This document shows, in pieces, positions 35,448-44,923 of a stretch of DNA of 64,000 nt. How positions within the stretch are numbered: the stretch's first letter is position 1; each line of letters starts with the position of its first letter. The translations under genes and the position numbers were made by a program. The notes beneath the pieces were generated by a model, which saw only the letters and a list, made by a program, of their open reading frames with translations, made no database searches and had not been told where the DNA came from. Origin of the DNA: Iningainema tapete BLCC-T55 (GTDB lineage: Bacteria; Cyanobacteriota; Cyanobacteriia; Cyanobacteriales; Nostocaceae); the NCBI RefSeq assembly GCF_014698965.1, contig NZ_JACXAE010000048.1, positions 1-64,000 of the forward strand, written 5' to 3'.

Positions 35448-38400
35448 TTACTTCTTGCATACAGAACGATCGCTCTCGCTCAAATCTACATTCGTCCGCA
35501 GGTAATCCCGCACCCAATTACAAGCATACGCCACCGGATCTAGCTTGAGAATCTGCTGGGTATTCCAGATAATGAGCGTATTGTCATCACCAGCCGAAGC
35601 AATAAAACTACCGTCAGGGCTGATGGCAACTCCCCGAACTGCAGCGCTATGTCCAATCAAGTTTTTCACCATTGTGCCATCTCGGCGCCAAAGTTTGACG
35701 GTATTGTCTCCACTTGCTGAAGCAATAAACTTACCATCAGAACTCAACGCCACTTTCAATACTGTACTAGTATGACCAGTAAGGGTTTTGTATGGGGTAG
35801 TTTCAAACTCACTCGTGCGAACGCTGCGCTTCCATAGCTTAACTGTATTATCTCCTGCTCCTAAAGCAATGGTACTACCGTCAGAACTAAAAGCGACTGC
35901 GATCGCCCCTGCTTTATTACCATTGAGAGTTTTGTATGGACTACTTTCAAACCCACCCGTACCGCGCTTCCACAACTTAACTGTATTGTCCTCGCTAGCT
36001 GAAGCAATAATTTGACCATCAGGACTAAACGCCACTCCCCAAACTACGCTACTATGTCCTTTAAGAGTCGTCAGCAGTTTACCATCGTTGACTCTCCACA
36101 GCTTAACTGTATTATCCCCAGAAGCTGTAGCAATCAACCCCCCTTCGGTTGGGGGGTTTGGACTAAACGCCACGGCAAAAACAGCAGCGTCATGTCCGCG
36201 TAACGTTTGCAGTAATGTTCCGTCTTTGCGCCACAGTTTGACTGTTTGGTCGAGGCTTCCTGTGGCAATCAACCCCCCTTCGCCCCCCGAAATTCGGGGG
36301 GTTGGGGGGGTTGGACTAAACGCCACTGCAAAAACTGGCGCGTCATGTCCGCGAAGTGTTCGCAGTAATGTTCCGTCTCGCCGCCAGAGTTTGACTGTTT
36401 GGTCGAGATTGGCAGTGGCGAGCGCCAAATTGTCGGGACTGATTGCCACTGACCTAATTGATCCACTTCCGGCGGTGAGGGTAGTCTGTAACTGATTTTC
36501 TGGTTTCCATATTCTGACGATGTTTTCCATCCCTGTTGAAGCAATAAAACTACCGTCAGGACTGATGGCAATTCTGTGAACTGAAGATCTATGCCCTCTT
36601 AGTGTCAAAAGCTCTGTGCCGTTGATGTTCCAGAGTTTAATGGTTTTGTCTGCACTTCCTGAGACTATTTTTTGACCATCTTTGCTAAAAGCTACTGCCA
36701 ACACCCCATCACTGTGTCCTTCCAAGGTCTTTTCTAGATTTCCCTTGAGGTTCCAGATTTTAATAGTATTGTCTCGGCTTGCCGAAGCTAATCTTTGACC
36801 ATCTGGGCTGAAGGCTATTTGATATATTATAGCACCATGTCCCACCCATGTCAATCTCTCTGTACCATTAATATTCCAAAATTTAATGGATTTTCCACTT
36901 GCCGCTGCAATGGTTTGACTGTTCGGGCTAAAAAGCACGCTGACAACCATTGCCGATGCTTTCAAAGTTTTATAAGGACGAGCAAATCTGCCGTTATTAT
37001 TGAGAAGCCAAATTTTAACAGTTCTATCGTAATTTCCGGTGGCGAGGAACTTGCCATCGTTGCTAAAAGCAATAGTTACAACTGCCGACATATCTCCTTT
37101 GAGAGTTGTAAGTAAAGTGCCGTCAATTCGCCAAAGTTTGACTGTACCATCAACATGACCCGAAGCGAACATTTGACCATCAGGACTAAATTTTACTGCG
37201 CGAACTTTCAAGCTATCTTCATTTAGAGTTCTCAGTAGCTGACCATCTTTATGCCAAAGTTTGATTGTACCATCCACAGATGCAGAAACAATCAACCCCC
37301 CTTCGCCCCCCGAAATTCGGGGGGTTGGGGGGTTGGGGCTGACATCTAATGCCCAAATGTCAGCTTTATGCCCTGATAAGTGATTGGACTCAACTGCTCC
37401 ATAAACTGCTGGCAAAAGTGCTGACGAAATCTCGCTGTGGATATCTGCATTAACTCCATCAAGTTGTTGCAGTTTCTTTTGTGCCGCCAGGGCTTTTACT
37501 AATGCATCCAATCTTTGATTCGAGGCAAAGAGTGCTTCTGACTGAGATGCGATCGCCTGAATTTCTTTTTTTGTCGCATCTTGTTTGCTGGCTATGACTT
37601 TTTGGTACTGCGAAAAACTTGTTACCGCCCATCCCAGAGCAAGCACAAACTTGAGCGTCATGCCAAAGATGAAAAATTTTAGCAGTCCATTAACTTTTCG
37701 CTCTTGAACCAGTCTTTTTTGCTGTTCTAGGAGTCGGGCTTCTACTTCAACTGCTCGTTGAGCTTCTAGACGGATTTCTACTTCTTGACGATCTAATTCT
37801 TCGCTTTTGGCTAAAAACTGATAATCCAAGTTACTCAAACTTTTGCCATTCGACCAAATTTGCGCATCTCTCAACGCTTGTCCCCGCAAAAGTCGCGATT
37901 CATCTGTCTGCTTTGAAGCTACCCAAGCATCAAAAGCTTGAGAGTAAGGACGCACAGAAGCAAGTTGTTTTTCTACCCACTCTAGGTTAAATACTTCTTG
38001 ATAAATCCGGTTTCTTACCTTCAATATACCCTGCTGTTTCACCACCAACCCAGAAAGTAACAGTTCTATCTGTTCGTGACTTTCATCACATAGTACAGTC
38101 ACACCTTGTAAAATTTGCTGATAGATGCTTAAGCTGCAGTTGGGGCTTTGCTTCTGACTGGTGAGGCGATTGCTGATTGTCCGCAAATGCTCTGGCTCAT
38201 CCTGAGATTCCCAATTTTCAATCAAACGTGACATTACCACACTCTCCACCCAAAATGCCTCTGTCCCTGGAGGTATAGTGAGAACCCCACTCATAGCTTC
38301 TTTACTATAATTTTGCACCAACTGACAAAGTTTTTGAGTCAGAAATGGTTGCCCCCCCGTCCAAGCTAATATCTCTTGTAATAATGTTTGTTCGTTGCCT

Positions 38401-39065
38401 TGTTTTATTTGTAAACCTTTTGCCAAGATTAGGGCTTCACTCAATTGAAAACCCCGAATTTCTATTGCTTTGCCAATATTAAACGGCGTGCGCATTTTAT
38501 CAGCAATTAAATCTGATGGCGTTGCCACCCCAAATATGGCAAAAGTAACGCGGTTATACTTAGGGTCAATTGCCCGTTGGTTATAGCAAAAACGAATCAG
38601 CGCAAAAAAGTCATCTACTGGGAAATCTAAACCGAGAATACTATCAACTTCATCAATCAATATAAACAGTTTTTCGTCAGGAAATTGACTTAATACAAGA
38701 GCAATAAACCGACTCAATCTTTGAAGTAAAGAGAGATCGGAGTGCTGTTCCCACCAGTTCTTTAAATTAATTTTTCCTAAAAGATCGAAACCTATCCATA
38801 TATCTGCTGCAACTCCCTTGTACCACTGAGTTGGAGTAATGTGTTCACTGCCAATCTGAGTCAGATCAACTGTGGTACATTTAAACCCGTCTTGTTGCAT
38901 GCGTAAGCGAGTTCTTACCAGCAGTGACGATTTACCCATTTGCCTGGAGTTAAGGGCGTAGCAAAATTCTCCCCGCTTTAATGCCTCATACAGTTCTACG
39001 TCCGCATCTCGCTCCACATAGCTGGGAGCATCACTGCTTAAACTACCGCCAATATGGTATTTCAT
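35448..39065 (-). CDS. AAA-ATPase (AAA-35 type) with 14 WD40 repeats
   Basis: The 1205-residue signalling-type protein has an N-terminal P-loop ATPase ([11 protein letters not shown] with Lys45; Walker [14 protein letters not shown] near 131; [15 protein letters not shown] near 245). A coiled coil follows, then one membrane helix near residues 465-490 and about 14 WD40 repeats counted by their (V/I)K(L/I)W ends, enough for two seven-blade propellers. It ends in a Cys module, CNWVRDYL...DRSVC. Three repeats carry in-frame palindromic insertions ([17 protein letters not shown] and shorter). The ATPase may act as a nucleotide switch and the propellers as ligand-binding surface; no effector domain is seen. 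Confidence 0.9.
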   Translation of the reverse strand: MKYHIGGSLSSDAPSYVERDADVELYEALKRGEFCYALNSRQMGKSSLLVRTRLRMQQDGFKCTTVDLTQIGSEHITPTQWYKGVAADIWIGFDLLGKINLKNWWEQHSDLSLLQRLSRFIALVLSQFPDEKLFILIDEVDSILGLDFPVDDFFALIRFCYNQRAIDPKYNRVTFAIFGVATPSDLIADKMRTPFNIGKAIEIRGFQLSEALILAKGLQIKQGNEQTLLQEILAWTGGQPFLTQKLCQLVQNYSKEAMSGVLTIPPGTEAFWVESVVMSRLIENWESQDEPEHLRTISNRLTSQKQSPNCSLSIYQQILQGVTVLCDESHEQIELLLSGLVVKQQGILKVRNRIYQEVFNLEWVEKQLASVRPYSQAFDAWVASKQTDESRLLRGQALRDAQIWSNGKSLSNLDYQFLAKSEELDRQEVEIRLEAQRAVEVEARLLEQQKRLVQERKVNGLLKFFIFGMTLKFVLALGWAVTSFSQYQKVIASKQDATKKEIQAIASQSEALFASNQRLDALVKALAAQKKLQQLDGVNADIHSEISSALLPAVYGAVESNHLSGHKADIWALDVSPNPPTPRISGGEGGLIVSASVDGTIKLWHKDGQLLRTLNEDSLKVRAVKFSPDGQMFASGHVDGTVKLWRIDGTLLTTLKGDMSAVVTIAFSNDGKFLATGNYDRTVKIWLLNNNGRFARPYKTLKASAMVVSVLFSPNSQTIAAASGKSIKFWNINGTERLTWVGHGAIIYQIAFSPDGQRLASASRDNTIKIWNLKGNLEKTLEGHSDGVLAVAFSKDGQKIVSGSADKTIKLWNINGTELLTLRGHRSSVHRIAISPDGSFIASTGMENIVRIWKPENQLQTTLTAGSGSIRSVAISPDNLALATANLDQTVKLWRRDGTLLRTLRGHDAPVFAVAFSPTPPTPRISGGEGGLIATGSLDQTVKLWRKDGTLLQTLRGHDAAVFAVAFSPNPPTEGGLIATASGDNTVKLWRVNDGKLLTTLKGHSSVVWGVAFSPDGQIIASASEDNTVKLWKRGTGGFESSPYKTLNGNKAGAIAVAFSSDGSTIALGAGDNTVKLWKRSVRTSEFETTPYKTLTGHTSTVLKVALSSDGKFIASASGDNTVKLWRRDGTMVKNLIGHSAAVRGVAISPDGSFIASAGDDNTLIIWNTQQILKLDPVAYACNWVRDYLRTNVDLSESDRSVCKK
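36132..36159. repeat. Short palindromic insert in WD40 coding sequence
   Basis: AACCCCCCTTCGGTTGGGGGGTT lies where other repeats of the same protein have the SPDGQ-I-ASAS loop. It adds PPTEGG codons in frame. Confidence 0.8.
36268..36313. repeat. Palindromic insert in WD40 coding sequence
   Basis: It has inverted CCCCCC / GGGGGG blocks around CCCCCCGAAATTCGGGGGG. It encodes [12 protein letters not shown] in the loop before a WD40 strand and keeps the frame. Confidence 0.85.
37290..37337. repeat. Palindromic insert in WD40 coding sequence
   Basis: It is almost the same DNA as the insert at 36268-36313, at the matching place of the first WD40 repeat. It encodes the same [12 protein letters not shown] peptide. 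Confidence 0.85.
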
Positions 39066-39255
39066 CGATTATTAGGACTAGGGGCTTTTAGCCCTTTTTG
39101 ACTAAATTGTAACAAAATTTAGTCAAATCTGGGTTAATATTGACACTTGTAGCTCCAATCACATCAAAACTTTTAGATTATACTCTTGCCATTGACAGAT
39201 GTGAGACGAGAGCAAAGGCAGTTATTTTCATAGCAAACTAATCGGCTAGATAGAT

Positions 39256-39519
39256 ATGAATTCAAGCTCTCAAGATCATGCGATCGCTTCTCCTGAGTAC
39301 AGGGAATTTATGGAAGAGTACTATAAATTTATTACTTATTCTACACAAGTCTCACAGATTTGTGTAGTCCCAAAAACTTTAAAAAGGGGAAATAGTTCTG
39401 CCGTTTCTTTGTCCTTAAAGGCTGTAGAGATGCACTTAGCAGCTGTAAACTCCTACGCACGGCTTGTAGCAATTTATAATCAGCTTTTTCAAAAGTACTG
39501 GAACGATATCCACGGGTAA
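39256..39519 (+). CDS. Small hypothetical protein
   Basis: The 87-residue protein is mostly helical (EYREFMEEYYKFITYSTQVS, then VEMHLAAVNSYARLVAIYNQ). It has no signal, membrane segment or recognised motif. The ATG start follows a TAGATAGAT run with weak ribosome-site character. It diverges from the AAA-WD40 gene by 190 bases. Function unknown. Confidence 0.5.
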   Translation: MNSSSQDHAIASPEYREFMEEYYKFITYSTQVSQICVVPKTLKRGNSSAVSLSLKAVEMHLAAVNSYARLVAIYNQLFQKYWNDIHG

Positions 39520-39618
39520 AGTTTTGAGCGCAATTTAAACATTTGACTGCTTCTTGTGATAAAAGTAGCCTTGTTCAGATTACTTTCGCTGATCAAAGTA
39601 TAGTTAGTTTCTAAGCAT

Positions 39619-39816
39619 ATGACATCTTTTTTTACTCCAACTATGATTGGACTGATACTTATAATTATTGGCGTGATTGCTGGGATTGCTGGTAGTTTAA
39701 GAGTTAGCAATCTCGAACTAAATTGGAGAACAAAAAGCGGACGTATTACATTAATTTTTTCTGTGTTGCATATTCTGGGAGGTTTAGTGTTGATATTCAT
39801 CAGTCTTTTGAGGTGA
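39619..39816 (+). CDS. Small two-helix membrane protein
   Basis: The 65-residue protein has two hydrophobic helices: residues 6-28 (TPTMIGLILIIIGVIAGIAG) and 45-64 (LIFSVLHILGGLVLIFISLL), joined by a short polar loop with NWRTKSGR. No family recognised. It lies 100 bases after the previous small gene on the same strand. Confidence 0.5.
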   Translation: MTSFFTPTMIGLILIIIGVIAGIAGSLRVSNLELNWRTKSGRITLIFSVLHILGGLVLIFISLLR

Positions 39817-40051
39817 TATATAACGATGAAGAGATAATTGGCTTATTACTTATGGATGATTGAAGCACACTCAGGCACAAATGTATTCTGACAACAGAAT
39901 TTAGGTTGATGTAGCCTCATGTCAACTCACGCGCCTATAACCGCTCAACTTCTAACCGCATCTGCGCCGACTATTCTCAGCCGAGCTACAGACAGTGCCA
40001 CATCTGGGCAGTGGAACGGTGTAAGGCTTGAATATTCGCAACAGCAGCCGG

Positions 40052-40912
40052 ATGAATCCATTTACAAATTTAACTTCTACACCAGATGATTTTAATGAGA
40101 GTCTAAAATATCCGGCACTCATCGTTGAAGGTTCTGTTACTTCTGTTAAGGAAATGATGGCGGGTACGTATGCCAAGTTATTAGCGGAAAAAGGCTTTAT
40201 TACCCTTGCGTTTGATTATGCTAGTTATGGTGAAAGCGAAGGACTTCCCCGCCAAAATGAATCAATCGAAGGAAAACTGAAAGACTTGCAAGCGGCTGTT
40301 TCTTATTTGGAATCTTTGCCTTATGTAGGTGAGATCGGTATGGTGGGTGTTTGTACATCTGGAGGCAATGCCACCTACCTTGCAGCCAAAGATATTCGTG
40401 TAAAGGCGGTAGCAACAGTTGCAGGTTGGTTTTCTGAGCCATCTTTAGCGCCTATGTTATTCGGTGGAGCGGAAGGCGTGGCTAAACATAGAAAAGAAGC
40501 GGAAGAAGCTAAAAAGCATTATGAATTGACGGGAGAAAACAAAACTATCCTAATATTCAGTAATGATACCAGCAAGGAAGCTGCTAATTATGGTCCTATG
40601 GACTATTACATGGACACTAATCGTGGTGGTGGTATCAAAGAATGGAAAAACGAATTTGCGGTGATGGCGTGGAACGACTGGATGGATTTCGATCCCATCA
40701 GCCAAGCCTCAAAAATCAAAATTCCTCTGTTGATGGTTCACTCAGATGGTGCTTTGTTGCCCGAACAAGCTAAAAAGTTTTACAACTTGGTGCAAAGCGA
40801 AAAAGAACTTTTCTGGACAGAAGGTTACCACTTTAACTTCTATGATATTGCTCCAGAAGTAATGAGGTCAGTAGATAGAATTGTTCCCTTCATGAAAAAA
40901 CATTTGTGCTGA
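40052..40912 (+). CDS. Alpha/beta hydrolase, dienelactone hydrolase-like; N-terminus perhaps truncated
   Basis: The protein has the hydrolase core: KYPALIVEGSVTSVKEMMAG, GFITLAFDYASYGESEG and a nucleophile elbow GVCTSGGN, where Cys takes the place of Ser, as in dienelactone hydrolase. The acid and His lie near MVHSDGALLP and EGYHFNFYD. Length is about 287 residues from ATG 40052; an in-frame TTG at 40028 is an alternative. Relatives have a longer first strand, and a different frame just upstream (39919 on: MSTHAPITAQLL, ...SGQWNGVRLEYSQQQ) looks protein-like, so the 5' end may be rearranged. It borders a patch of broken genes. Confidence 0.75.
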   Translation: MNPFTNLTSTPDDFNESLKYPALIVEGSVTSVKEMMAGTYAKLLAEKGFITLAFDYASYGESEGLPRQNESIEGKLKDLQAAVSYLESLPYVGEIGMVGVCTSGGNATYLAAKDIRVKAVATVAGWFSEPSLAPMLFGGAEGVAKHRKEAEEAKKHYELTGENKTILIFSNDTSKEAANYGPMDYYMDTNRGGGIKEWKNEFAVMAWNDWMDFDPISQASKIKIPLLMVHSDGALLPEQAKKFYNLVQSEKELFWTEGYHFNFYDIAPEVMRSVDRIVPFMKKHLC

Positions 40913-40947
40913 AGAATGACGAAGCGATTGAGAAGAGGAGAAATTGT

Positions 40948-41381
40948 ATGATTTTTGCCAAACGAAGCATTCTAAATGTTGTAGCAGCGTTTGTAATGGG
41001 TATTGTTTTAGCAACCTGGAGCGTGACTTCAAACACTCCAACTCAAGCCCAAATTAATCCCGCTCAAATACTAGCACAAACTCAATCACCTGCACTCAGT
41101 TCATTGCAAGCCGATCACATTATGTTGCGTGTTCCCAACTTTGAGCAAACGATGCAGTGGTACAAACAGAAGTTTGGTTTTAAAGAAGTACTGCGTTGGA
41201 AAGAACCAAGCCTTCCTAGTGTTGATCTAGCTTATCTGGAACTCAACGGCTTTCGTCTCGAAATACTCGGCGGTGGTAAGCCGCAACCGAGAAAAGCGAT
41301 CGCCTCGCTTTCGTGTTAGACAACAACGGTAACGCGATAGAATTTTCTGGACCGATGAAGGGTAAAGCATCTTCTAGCTAG
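40948..41381 (+). pseudogene. VOC/glyoxalase-family secreted protein, internally deleted
   Basis: A good start (AGAGGAG, ATG 40948) and signal peptide (ILNVVAAFVMGIVLATWSV) lead into a VOC domain: LQADHIMLRVPNFEQTMQWY, YLELNGFRLEILGGGKPQPR. The frame then stops at 41319. The expected end of the domain, FVLDNNGNAIEFSGPMKGK, follows at once in another frame to a stop at 41381. About 40 residues between these parts are missing, and the junction carries a HIP1 site (GCGATCGC). The N-terminal 124 residues could still be made, but not as a full VOC dimer. Confidence 0.75.
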
Positions 41382-41391
41382 GAGTGTAAGC

Positions 41392-41808
41392 GTGAATACA
41401 GTCCGATTGAAAAAACGTGGTATGTCAGTTTTATTAGTGGCGATCGCTTTCCTGCTCGGATACCAAACCAACGCCGCCTCTGTTCCATCTCAAACCAACC
41501 TTGCTCAGTCTACAACAACTACCAAGCAGCCCCAACGGGGAACCCTCGAAGTTGTTGCCGAACTCCCGATTCGCCCGTGGAATCATGCAGTCACCCGTGA
41601 TGGTCGGATTTTTGCCACCGTATTGATCTATCGGTTTGATTTTGGCGATGATGTTGCCCCTACCTCGAAAGCGCTACCTCAAGATTTAGCCGTCGATGAA
41701 CGTAACGGATTTGTGTACTTAGCTGATATAGGTACGCAATTACCATCGCCTAGTTTGGTCAGACTCCCTCAGCTTTGGGGAACCAACGTGGCTGCATACA
41801 GCAGTTGA
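41392..41808 (+). pseudogene. Royal-jelly-related (MRJP/yellow-like) secreted protein, deleted remnant
   Basis: The GTG start is preceded by AGGAG, and the signal peptide is MSVLLVAIAFLLGYQTNAAS. The text then has the first part of a royal-jelly-related beta propeller (GTLEVVAELPIRPWNHAVTR, DGRIFAT), jumps to a later part (PQDLAVDERNGFVYLADIG) and then runs into GMC oxidoreductase sequence. Relatives are over 350 residues, so most of the propeller is missing. The gene is joined at its 3' end to another broken gene near 41745. Confidence 0.7.
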
Positions 41809-42584
41809 CTGGGATTACCCAACCGTACCGCAACCCGGATTGGCTAATTGCGTTGTCCGTCAGCCGCGTGGCAAAATGGTGGGCGGCACGAGCAACATGA
41901 ATGCCATGGCTGCTGTGCCTGGAGTGGGACAAAATCTACACGATCACGTTTTGCTGTCGGTGGTTTTTGATCTTGCCAAACCCGTTCCCTTTCCCCGACC
42001 AATTTCGACCCCTGTCGGTCTTTTTTGCAAATCTAATCCTGGCTGGTTGACTCCCGATCTCGAACTGATTTGGATGCCCACAACTTTTGAAATATCAAAA
42101 AGCGACGAGTCAGATGGGCTGATGATTGTATTAGCCTTGCAACGTCCACTGTCACGGGGAAGCATTCGGCTGGCGAGCGCCAATCCTCTGGATGCGACCT
42201 TAGTCGATCCCAACTACTTCGCCGCTCAGTCTGATTTAGACCGACTTGTACAAGGAGTTCGGATTGCTCGTCAAGTCTTTGCATCTAGTGCGATCGCTCC
42301 TTTACCCAAGGAGCGATCGCACTCCTGGAACTACGGCACAAACTGATGCAGAACTGAGAGAAACCATTCGGCAACAGGCGATCTCCCAGTGGCATCCTGC
42401 TGGTTCATGCCGTATGGGTTTAGACGATTTAGCAGCCGTCGATCCCGAACTCAGAGTACATAATGTAGAAGGTTTACGAGTTGTGGATACAAGCGTGATG
42501 CCTTCGGTCGTAGGCTGCCACTCTCAAGCGGCAGTCATGATGATTGCTGAAAGAGCTTCAGATTTGAGTGAAGCAACTTATTGA
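41745..42584 (+). pseudogene. GMC oxidoreductase (choline-dehydrogenase-like), fragmented
   Basis: Pieces of a FAD-dependent GMC oxidoreductase occur in order but in different frames. They are LVRLPQLWGTN; DWDYPTVPQPGLANCVVRQP and RGKMVGGTSNMNAMA; then, after a gap of roughly 180 residues compared with relatives, GVGQNLHDHVLLSVVFDLAK; RPLSRGSIRLASANPLDATL and VDPNYF; and, in another frame, the substrate-end motif WHPAGSCRMG with DPELRVHNVEGLRVVDTSVM. The FAD-binding N-terminus is lost. The break near 42290-42323 coincides with a HIP1-containing inverted repeat. It is not functional as it stands. Confidence 0.8.
42287..42323. repeat. Inverted repeat of HIP1-containing arms at pseudogene break
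   Basis: AGTGCGATCGCTCCTT and AAGGAGCGATCGCACT are exact inverted 16-base arms around a 5-base loop, each holding one HIP1 octamer. The GMC reading frame is lost here. Confidence 0.9.
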
Positions 42585-42700
42585 CAACATTTATGCGTTT
42601 TAGAAATTTATGACAAGCTCGATCGATTTTGATCAACACGCTTACCTCACTTGCGGAAACAATTAACTAACCATCCACACATTTCAAAAGAAATAACCCT

Positions 42701-43591
42701 ATGACTGACAATACTGTACAAATCAACGCTTCTTTCGTGAACACTTTCAACATAGGAGGTGATTTAAAAGTTAACCGTTTGGGTTATGGTGCAATGCGTT
42801 TAACCGGACAGCCGGGAAATTTTGGTCCCTATCCTGACTGGGAAAGCGGTGAGAAACTCCTACGCCGTGCAGTGGAGTTAGGTGTAAACTTTATTGACAC
42901 AGCCGAAGCTTACGGTCCGGGTTTCAACGAAGAGTTAATTGCTTCAGCGTTGCATCCTTACAAAAACGGTGTATTTATTGCTACTAAAGGTGGTATTATC
43001 AAAACTGCGCCGGACGATATTCGACCGGATGGCAGACCGGAGAACTTGCGGCGTGGTTGTGAAGCCAGCTTACAACGGCTAAAAGTTGACCGCATAGATT
43101 TATACCAACTACATCGCCCAGACCCAAATGTGCCGTTTGTCGAGTCCGTAGGAATGCTGGTAGAATTACAAAAAGAAGGCAAGATACGTCACATCGGATT
43201 ATCCAACGTTACCACCGAGCAAATTGAAGCAGCGCGTGACATCGCCAATATTGCTTCGGTACAAAATCGCTTAAACTTGGCAGAACGCACTGGCGAAGAT
43301 GTTCTAGATTACTGCACCAAACACGGGATTGCATTTATTCCTTATGGTCCTTTAGGAGCAAATCCCCTCAAACATGGTGCGCCACTAGCTTCCGATGAAG
43401 GAACGCTGGCAGAAATTGCCCGTCAACGTGATGTTAAATCCAGTCAAATTGCGTTGGCGTGGATGCTGCACCGTGCTAACAACATTGTTGTAATTCCTGG
43501 AACTACAACTATTGCCCACCTCGAAGAAAACATTGCTGCTGCCTCAATTGTACTAACACAACAAGAGATTGAAATGTTAAATCAGATTTAG
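42701..43591 (+). CDS. Aldo/keto reductase
   Basis: The 296-residue TIM-barrel NADPH reductase has the full catalytic tetrad: Asp66 and Tyr71 in FIDTAEAYG, Lys96 in ATKGG and His138 in LYQLHRPDP. The cofactor end has IALAWMLHRANNIVVIPGTT. It resembles the oxidoreductase group of YdbC/PdxI-like aldo/keto reductases, which reduce small aldehydes (pyridoxal in PdxI); the substrate is not known. The gene is intact, unlike those just upstream, and is followed by about 200 bases without a gene. Confidence 0.92.
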   Translation: MTDNTVQINASFVNTFNIGGDLKVNRLGYGAMRLTGQPGNFGPYPDWESGEKLLRRAVELGVNFIDTAEAYGPGFNEELIASALHPYKNGVFIATKGGIIKTAPDDIRPDGRPENLRRGCEASLQRLKVDRIDLYQLHRPDPNVPFVESVGMLVELQKEGKIRHIGLSNVTTEQIEAARDIANIASVQNRLNLAERTGEDVLDYCTKHGIAFIPYGPLGANPLKHGAPLASDEGTLAEIARQRDVKSSQIALAWMLHRANNIVVIPGTTTIAHLEENIAAASIVLTQQEIEMLNQI

Positions 43592-43796
43592 GCAGTAAGC
43601 CGTGAGACAACTGATAGTACACAAACGCCTTGCTCTTAGTTATTGAAATCTATACAGAGCAAGGTTTTTTAGTGTTCGTGCGCGAACGTAATCGAAATCT
43701 ACTTCGCGGCGATCGCCTACAAGTTGGGCGCAAGTTAGTTTCACTTTGATTTTGGTAGGAATCTTTGCTACTTTAGAGTAAAAAGGAAGAAAAGCC

Positions 43797-44078
43797 ATGC
43801 CAAAAGTTGAAAAAATCAGCATTGCTCTGACGCCAGAAATGGCAGAGTTTGTTCGTGAAGCTGTGGAATCGGGCGAGTATGCCAGCAGCAGTGAGGTGAT
43901 CCGTGAAGCACTGCGCGATTGGAAACTCAAACGCCTGCTTCAAGTGCAAAATATTGATGAACTGCGCCGCCTTTGGCATGAAGGTATCGAAAGTGGTGCT
44001 GGGCAATATGCGGATATAGAAGCCATCAAGCAGGAAGCACGCAGACGTAATGGTCAAATTTCGCAAAAGGATGCTTGA
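43797..44078 (+). CDS. ParD-like ribbon-helix-helix antitoxin
   Basis: The 93-residue protein starts with a ribbon-helix-helix domain (KISIALTPEMAEFVREAVES, GEYASSSEVIREALRDW), typical of ParD/CopG antitoxins that bind their own promoter, and has a basic/acidic helical tail that wraps the toxin. AAAAGGAAG lies before the ATG. The stop overlaps the start of the toxin gene, so the pair is coupled. Confidence 0.88.
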   Translation: MPKVEKISIALTPEMAEFVREAVESGEYASSSEVIREALRDWKLKRLLQVQNIDELRRLWHEGIESGAGQYADIEAIKQEARRRNGQISQKDA

Positions 44079-44374
44079 TTGCCGTGGGATGCTTCACTCG
44101 TACTGCCAAAACCGAAGAAGACCTGATTGAAATCTGGACGTATATTGCGGCTGACAATCCGGCTGCTGCCGACAGGTTGCTGGATCAGATAGATGCCAAA
44201 TGTCAAATGCTTGCTGATAATCCTGGGTTGGGTCAGGCACGCCCTGATATTGCACCACAACTGCGGTATTTTCCTGTCGGGCGCTACCTGATCCTTTATC
44301 GTGTAATTAGCGAGGGCATAGAAGTAGTTCGCATCGTGCATGGCGCACGGCATCTACCAGACTTGTTTGGCTAA
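44075..44374 (+). CDS. ParE/RelE-superfamily toxin
   Basis: The protein of about 99 residues has the ParE pattern TKTEEDLIEIWTYIAADNPA near residue 12, then AADRLLDQIDAKCQMLADNP, GLGQARPDIAPQLRYFPVGR and YLILYRVISEGIEVVRIVHG, ending ARHLPDLF. ParE toxins inhibit DNA gyrase; RelE relatives cut mRNA. The start must be TTG (44075, overlapping the antitoxin stop) or GTG at 44084, since no in-frame ATG precedes the core; an out-of-frame ATG sits at 44071. Confidence 0.85.
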   Translation: MIAVGCFTRTAKTEEDLIEIWTYIAADNPAAADRLLDQIDAKCQMLADNPGLGQARPDIAPQLRYFPVGRYLILYRVISEGIEVVRIVHGARHLPDLFG

Positions 44375-44429
44375 TCTCCTTAATTATTAGGCACAAAAGT
44401 TTCTGCTCAAAGGGTTCTACGCGCAACAA

Positions 44430-44903
44430 TTAAGAGTGCTGCTTACAGCCACCACGCTCATGTTCGTGTTTGTGTTCATGACCGTGGGAACAACTTTGCA
44501 GATCCTGACTCATTAACTTTTCACTAATTTCTTGAAGAGTCGCATCTTTAGACTTTAAACCAATCCAAGCATCAACTAATTCTATATCGAAACCGACTTC
44601 GCGGCGATCGCCTACCTCAATTAAAGGACGGCGAATCAACAGCGGATCTAAAACCATCTGTTGTAAAGCTGTTTCAGCATCTATTGTTTCGGGAACTATC
44701 TCACCAGATTTTATCCGTGGCGCAGTGCGGTTAAACCATTCAACTACTGGGCGCGAGCCAAAAAATGAGCGCAAACGTTCAACAGTCCAAGGTTCCGTTA
44801 ACAAATTGTACGCCAAAACTTCATGACCTGCGGCTGTGAGCAAAGTTTTCTGCTTAGTATTGTTTTTACAGCCTGTTTTTTCATAGAAAATTACTCTTGC
44901 CAT
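44430..44903 (-). CDS. Nitrogenase-associated ArsC/Spx-fold protein with His-rich tail
   Basis: This thioredoxin-like ArsC/Spx-fold protein of about 157 residues starts MARVIFYEKTGCKNNTKQ (Cys12), then LLTAAGHEVLAYNLLTEPWT, VEWFNRTAPRIKSGE and LIRRPLIEVGDRREVGF. This is the pattern of 'nitrogenase-associated' proteins found near nif genes in diazotrophs; their job is not settled. The C-terminus is a metal-binding-looking stretch (CSHGHEHKHEHERGGCKQH). ATG 44903 has GGAG before it. It is last in a minus-strand series led by cytochrome oxidase, 20 bases after the cupin gene, supporting a role in heterocysts. Confidence 0.85.
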   Translation of the reverse strand: MARVIFYEKTGCKNNTKQKTLLTAAGHEVLAYNLLTEPWTVERLRSFFGSRPVVEWFNRTAPRIKSGEIVPETIDAETALQQMVLDPLLIRRPLIEVGDRREVGFDIELVDAWIGLKSKDATLQEISEKLMSQDLQSCSHGHEHKHEHERGGCKQHS

Positions 44904-44923
44904 TGAAGTATCTCCGTTATTAT

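Noticed and set aside
35545-37115. Plus-strand frames inside the AAA-WD40 gene
   Set aside because: Ser/Leu/Pro-rich antisense shadows of the WD40 repeats.
40028-40051. TTG start for the alpha/beta hydrolase
   Set aside because: No ribosome site; the ATG at 40052 is simpler, though the true N-terminus may be rearranged.
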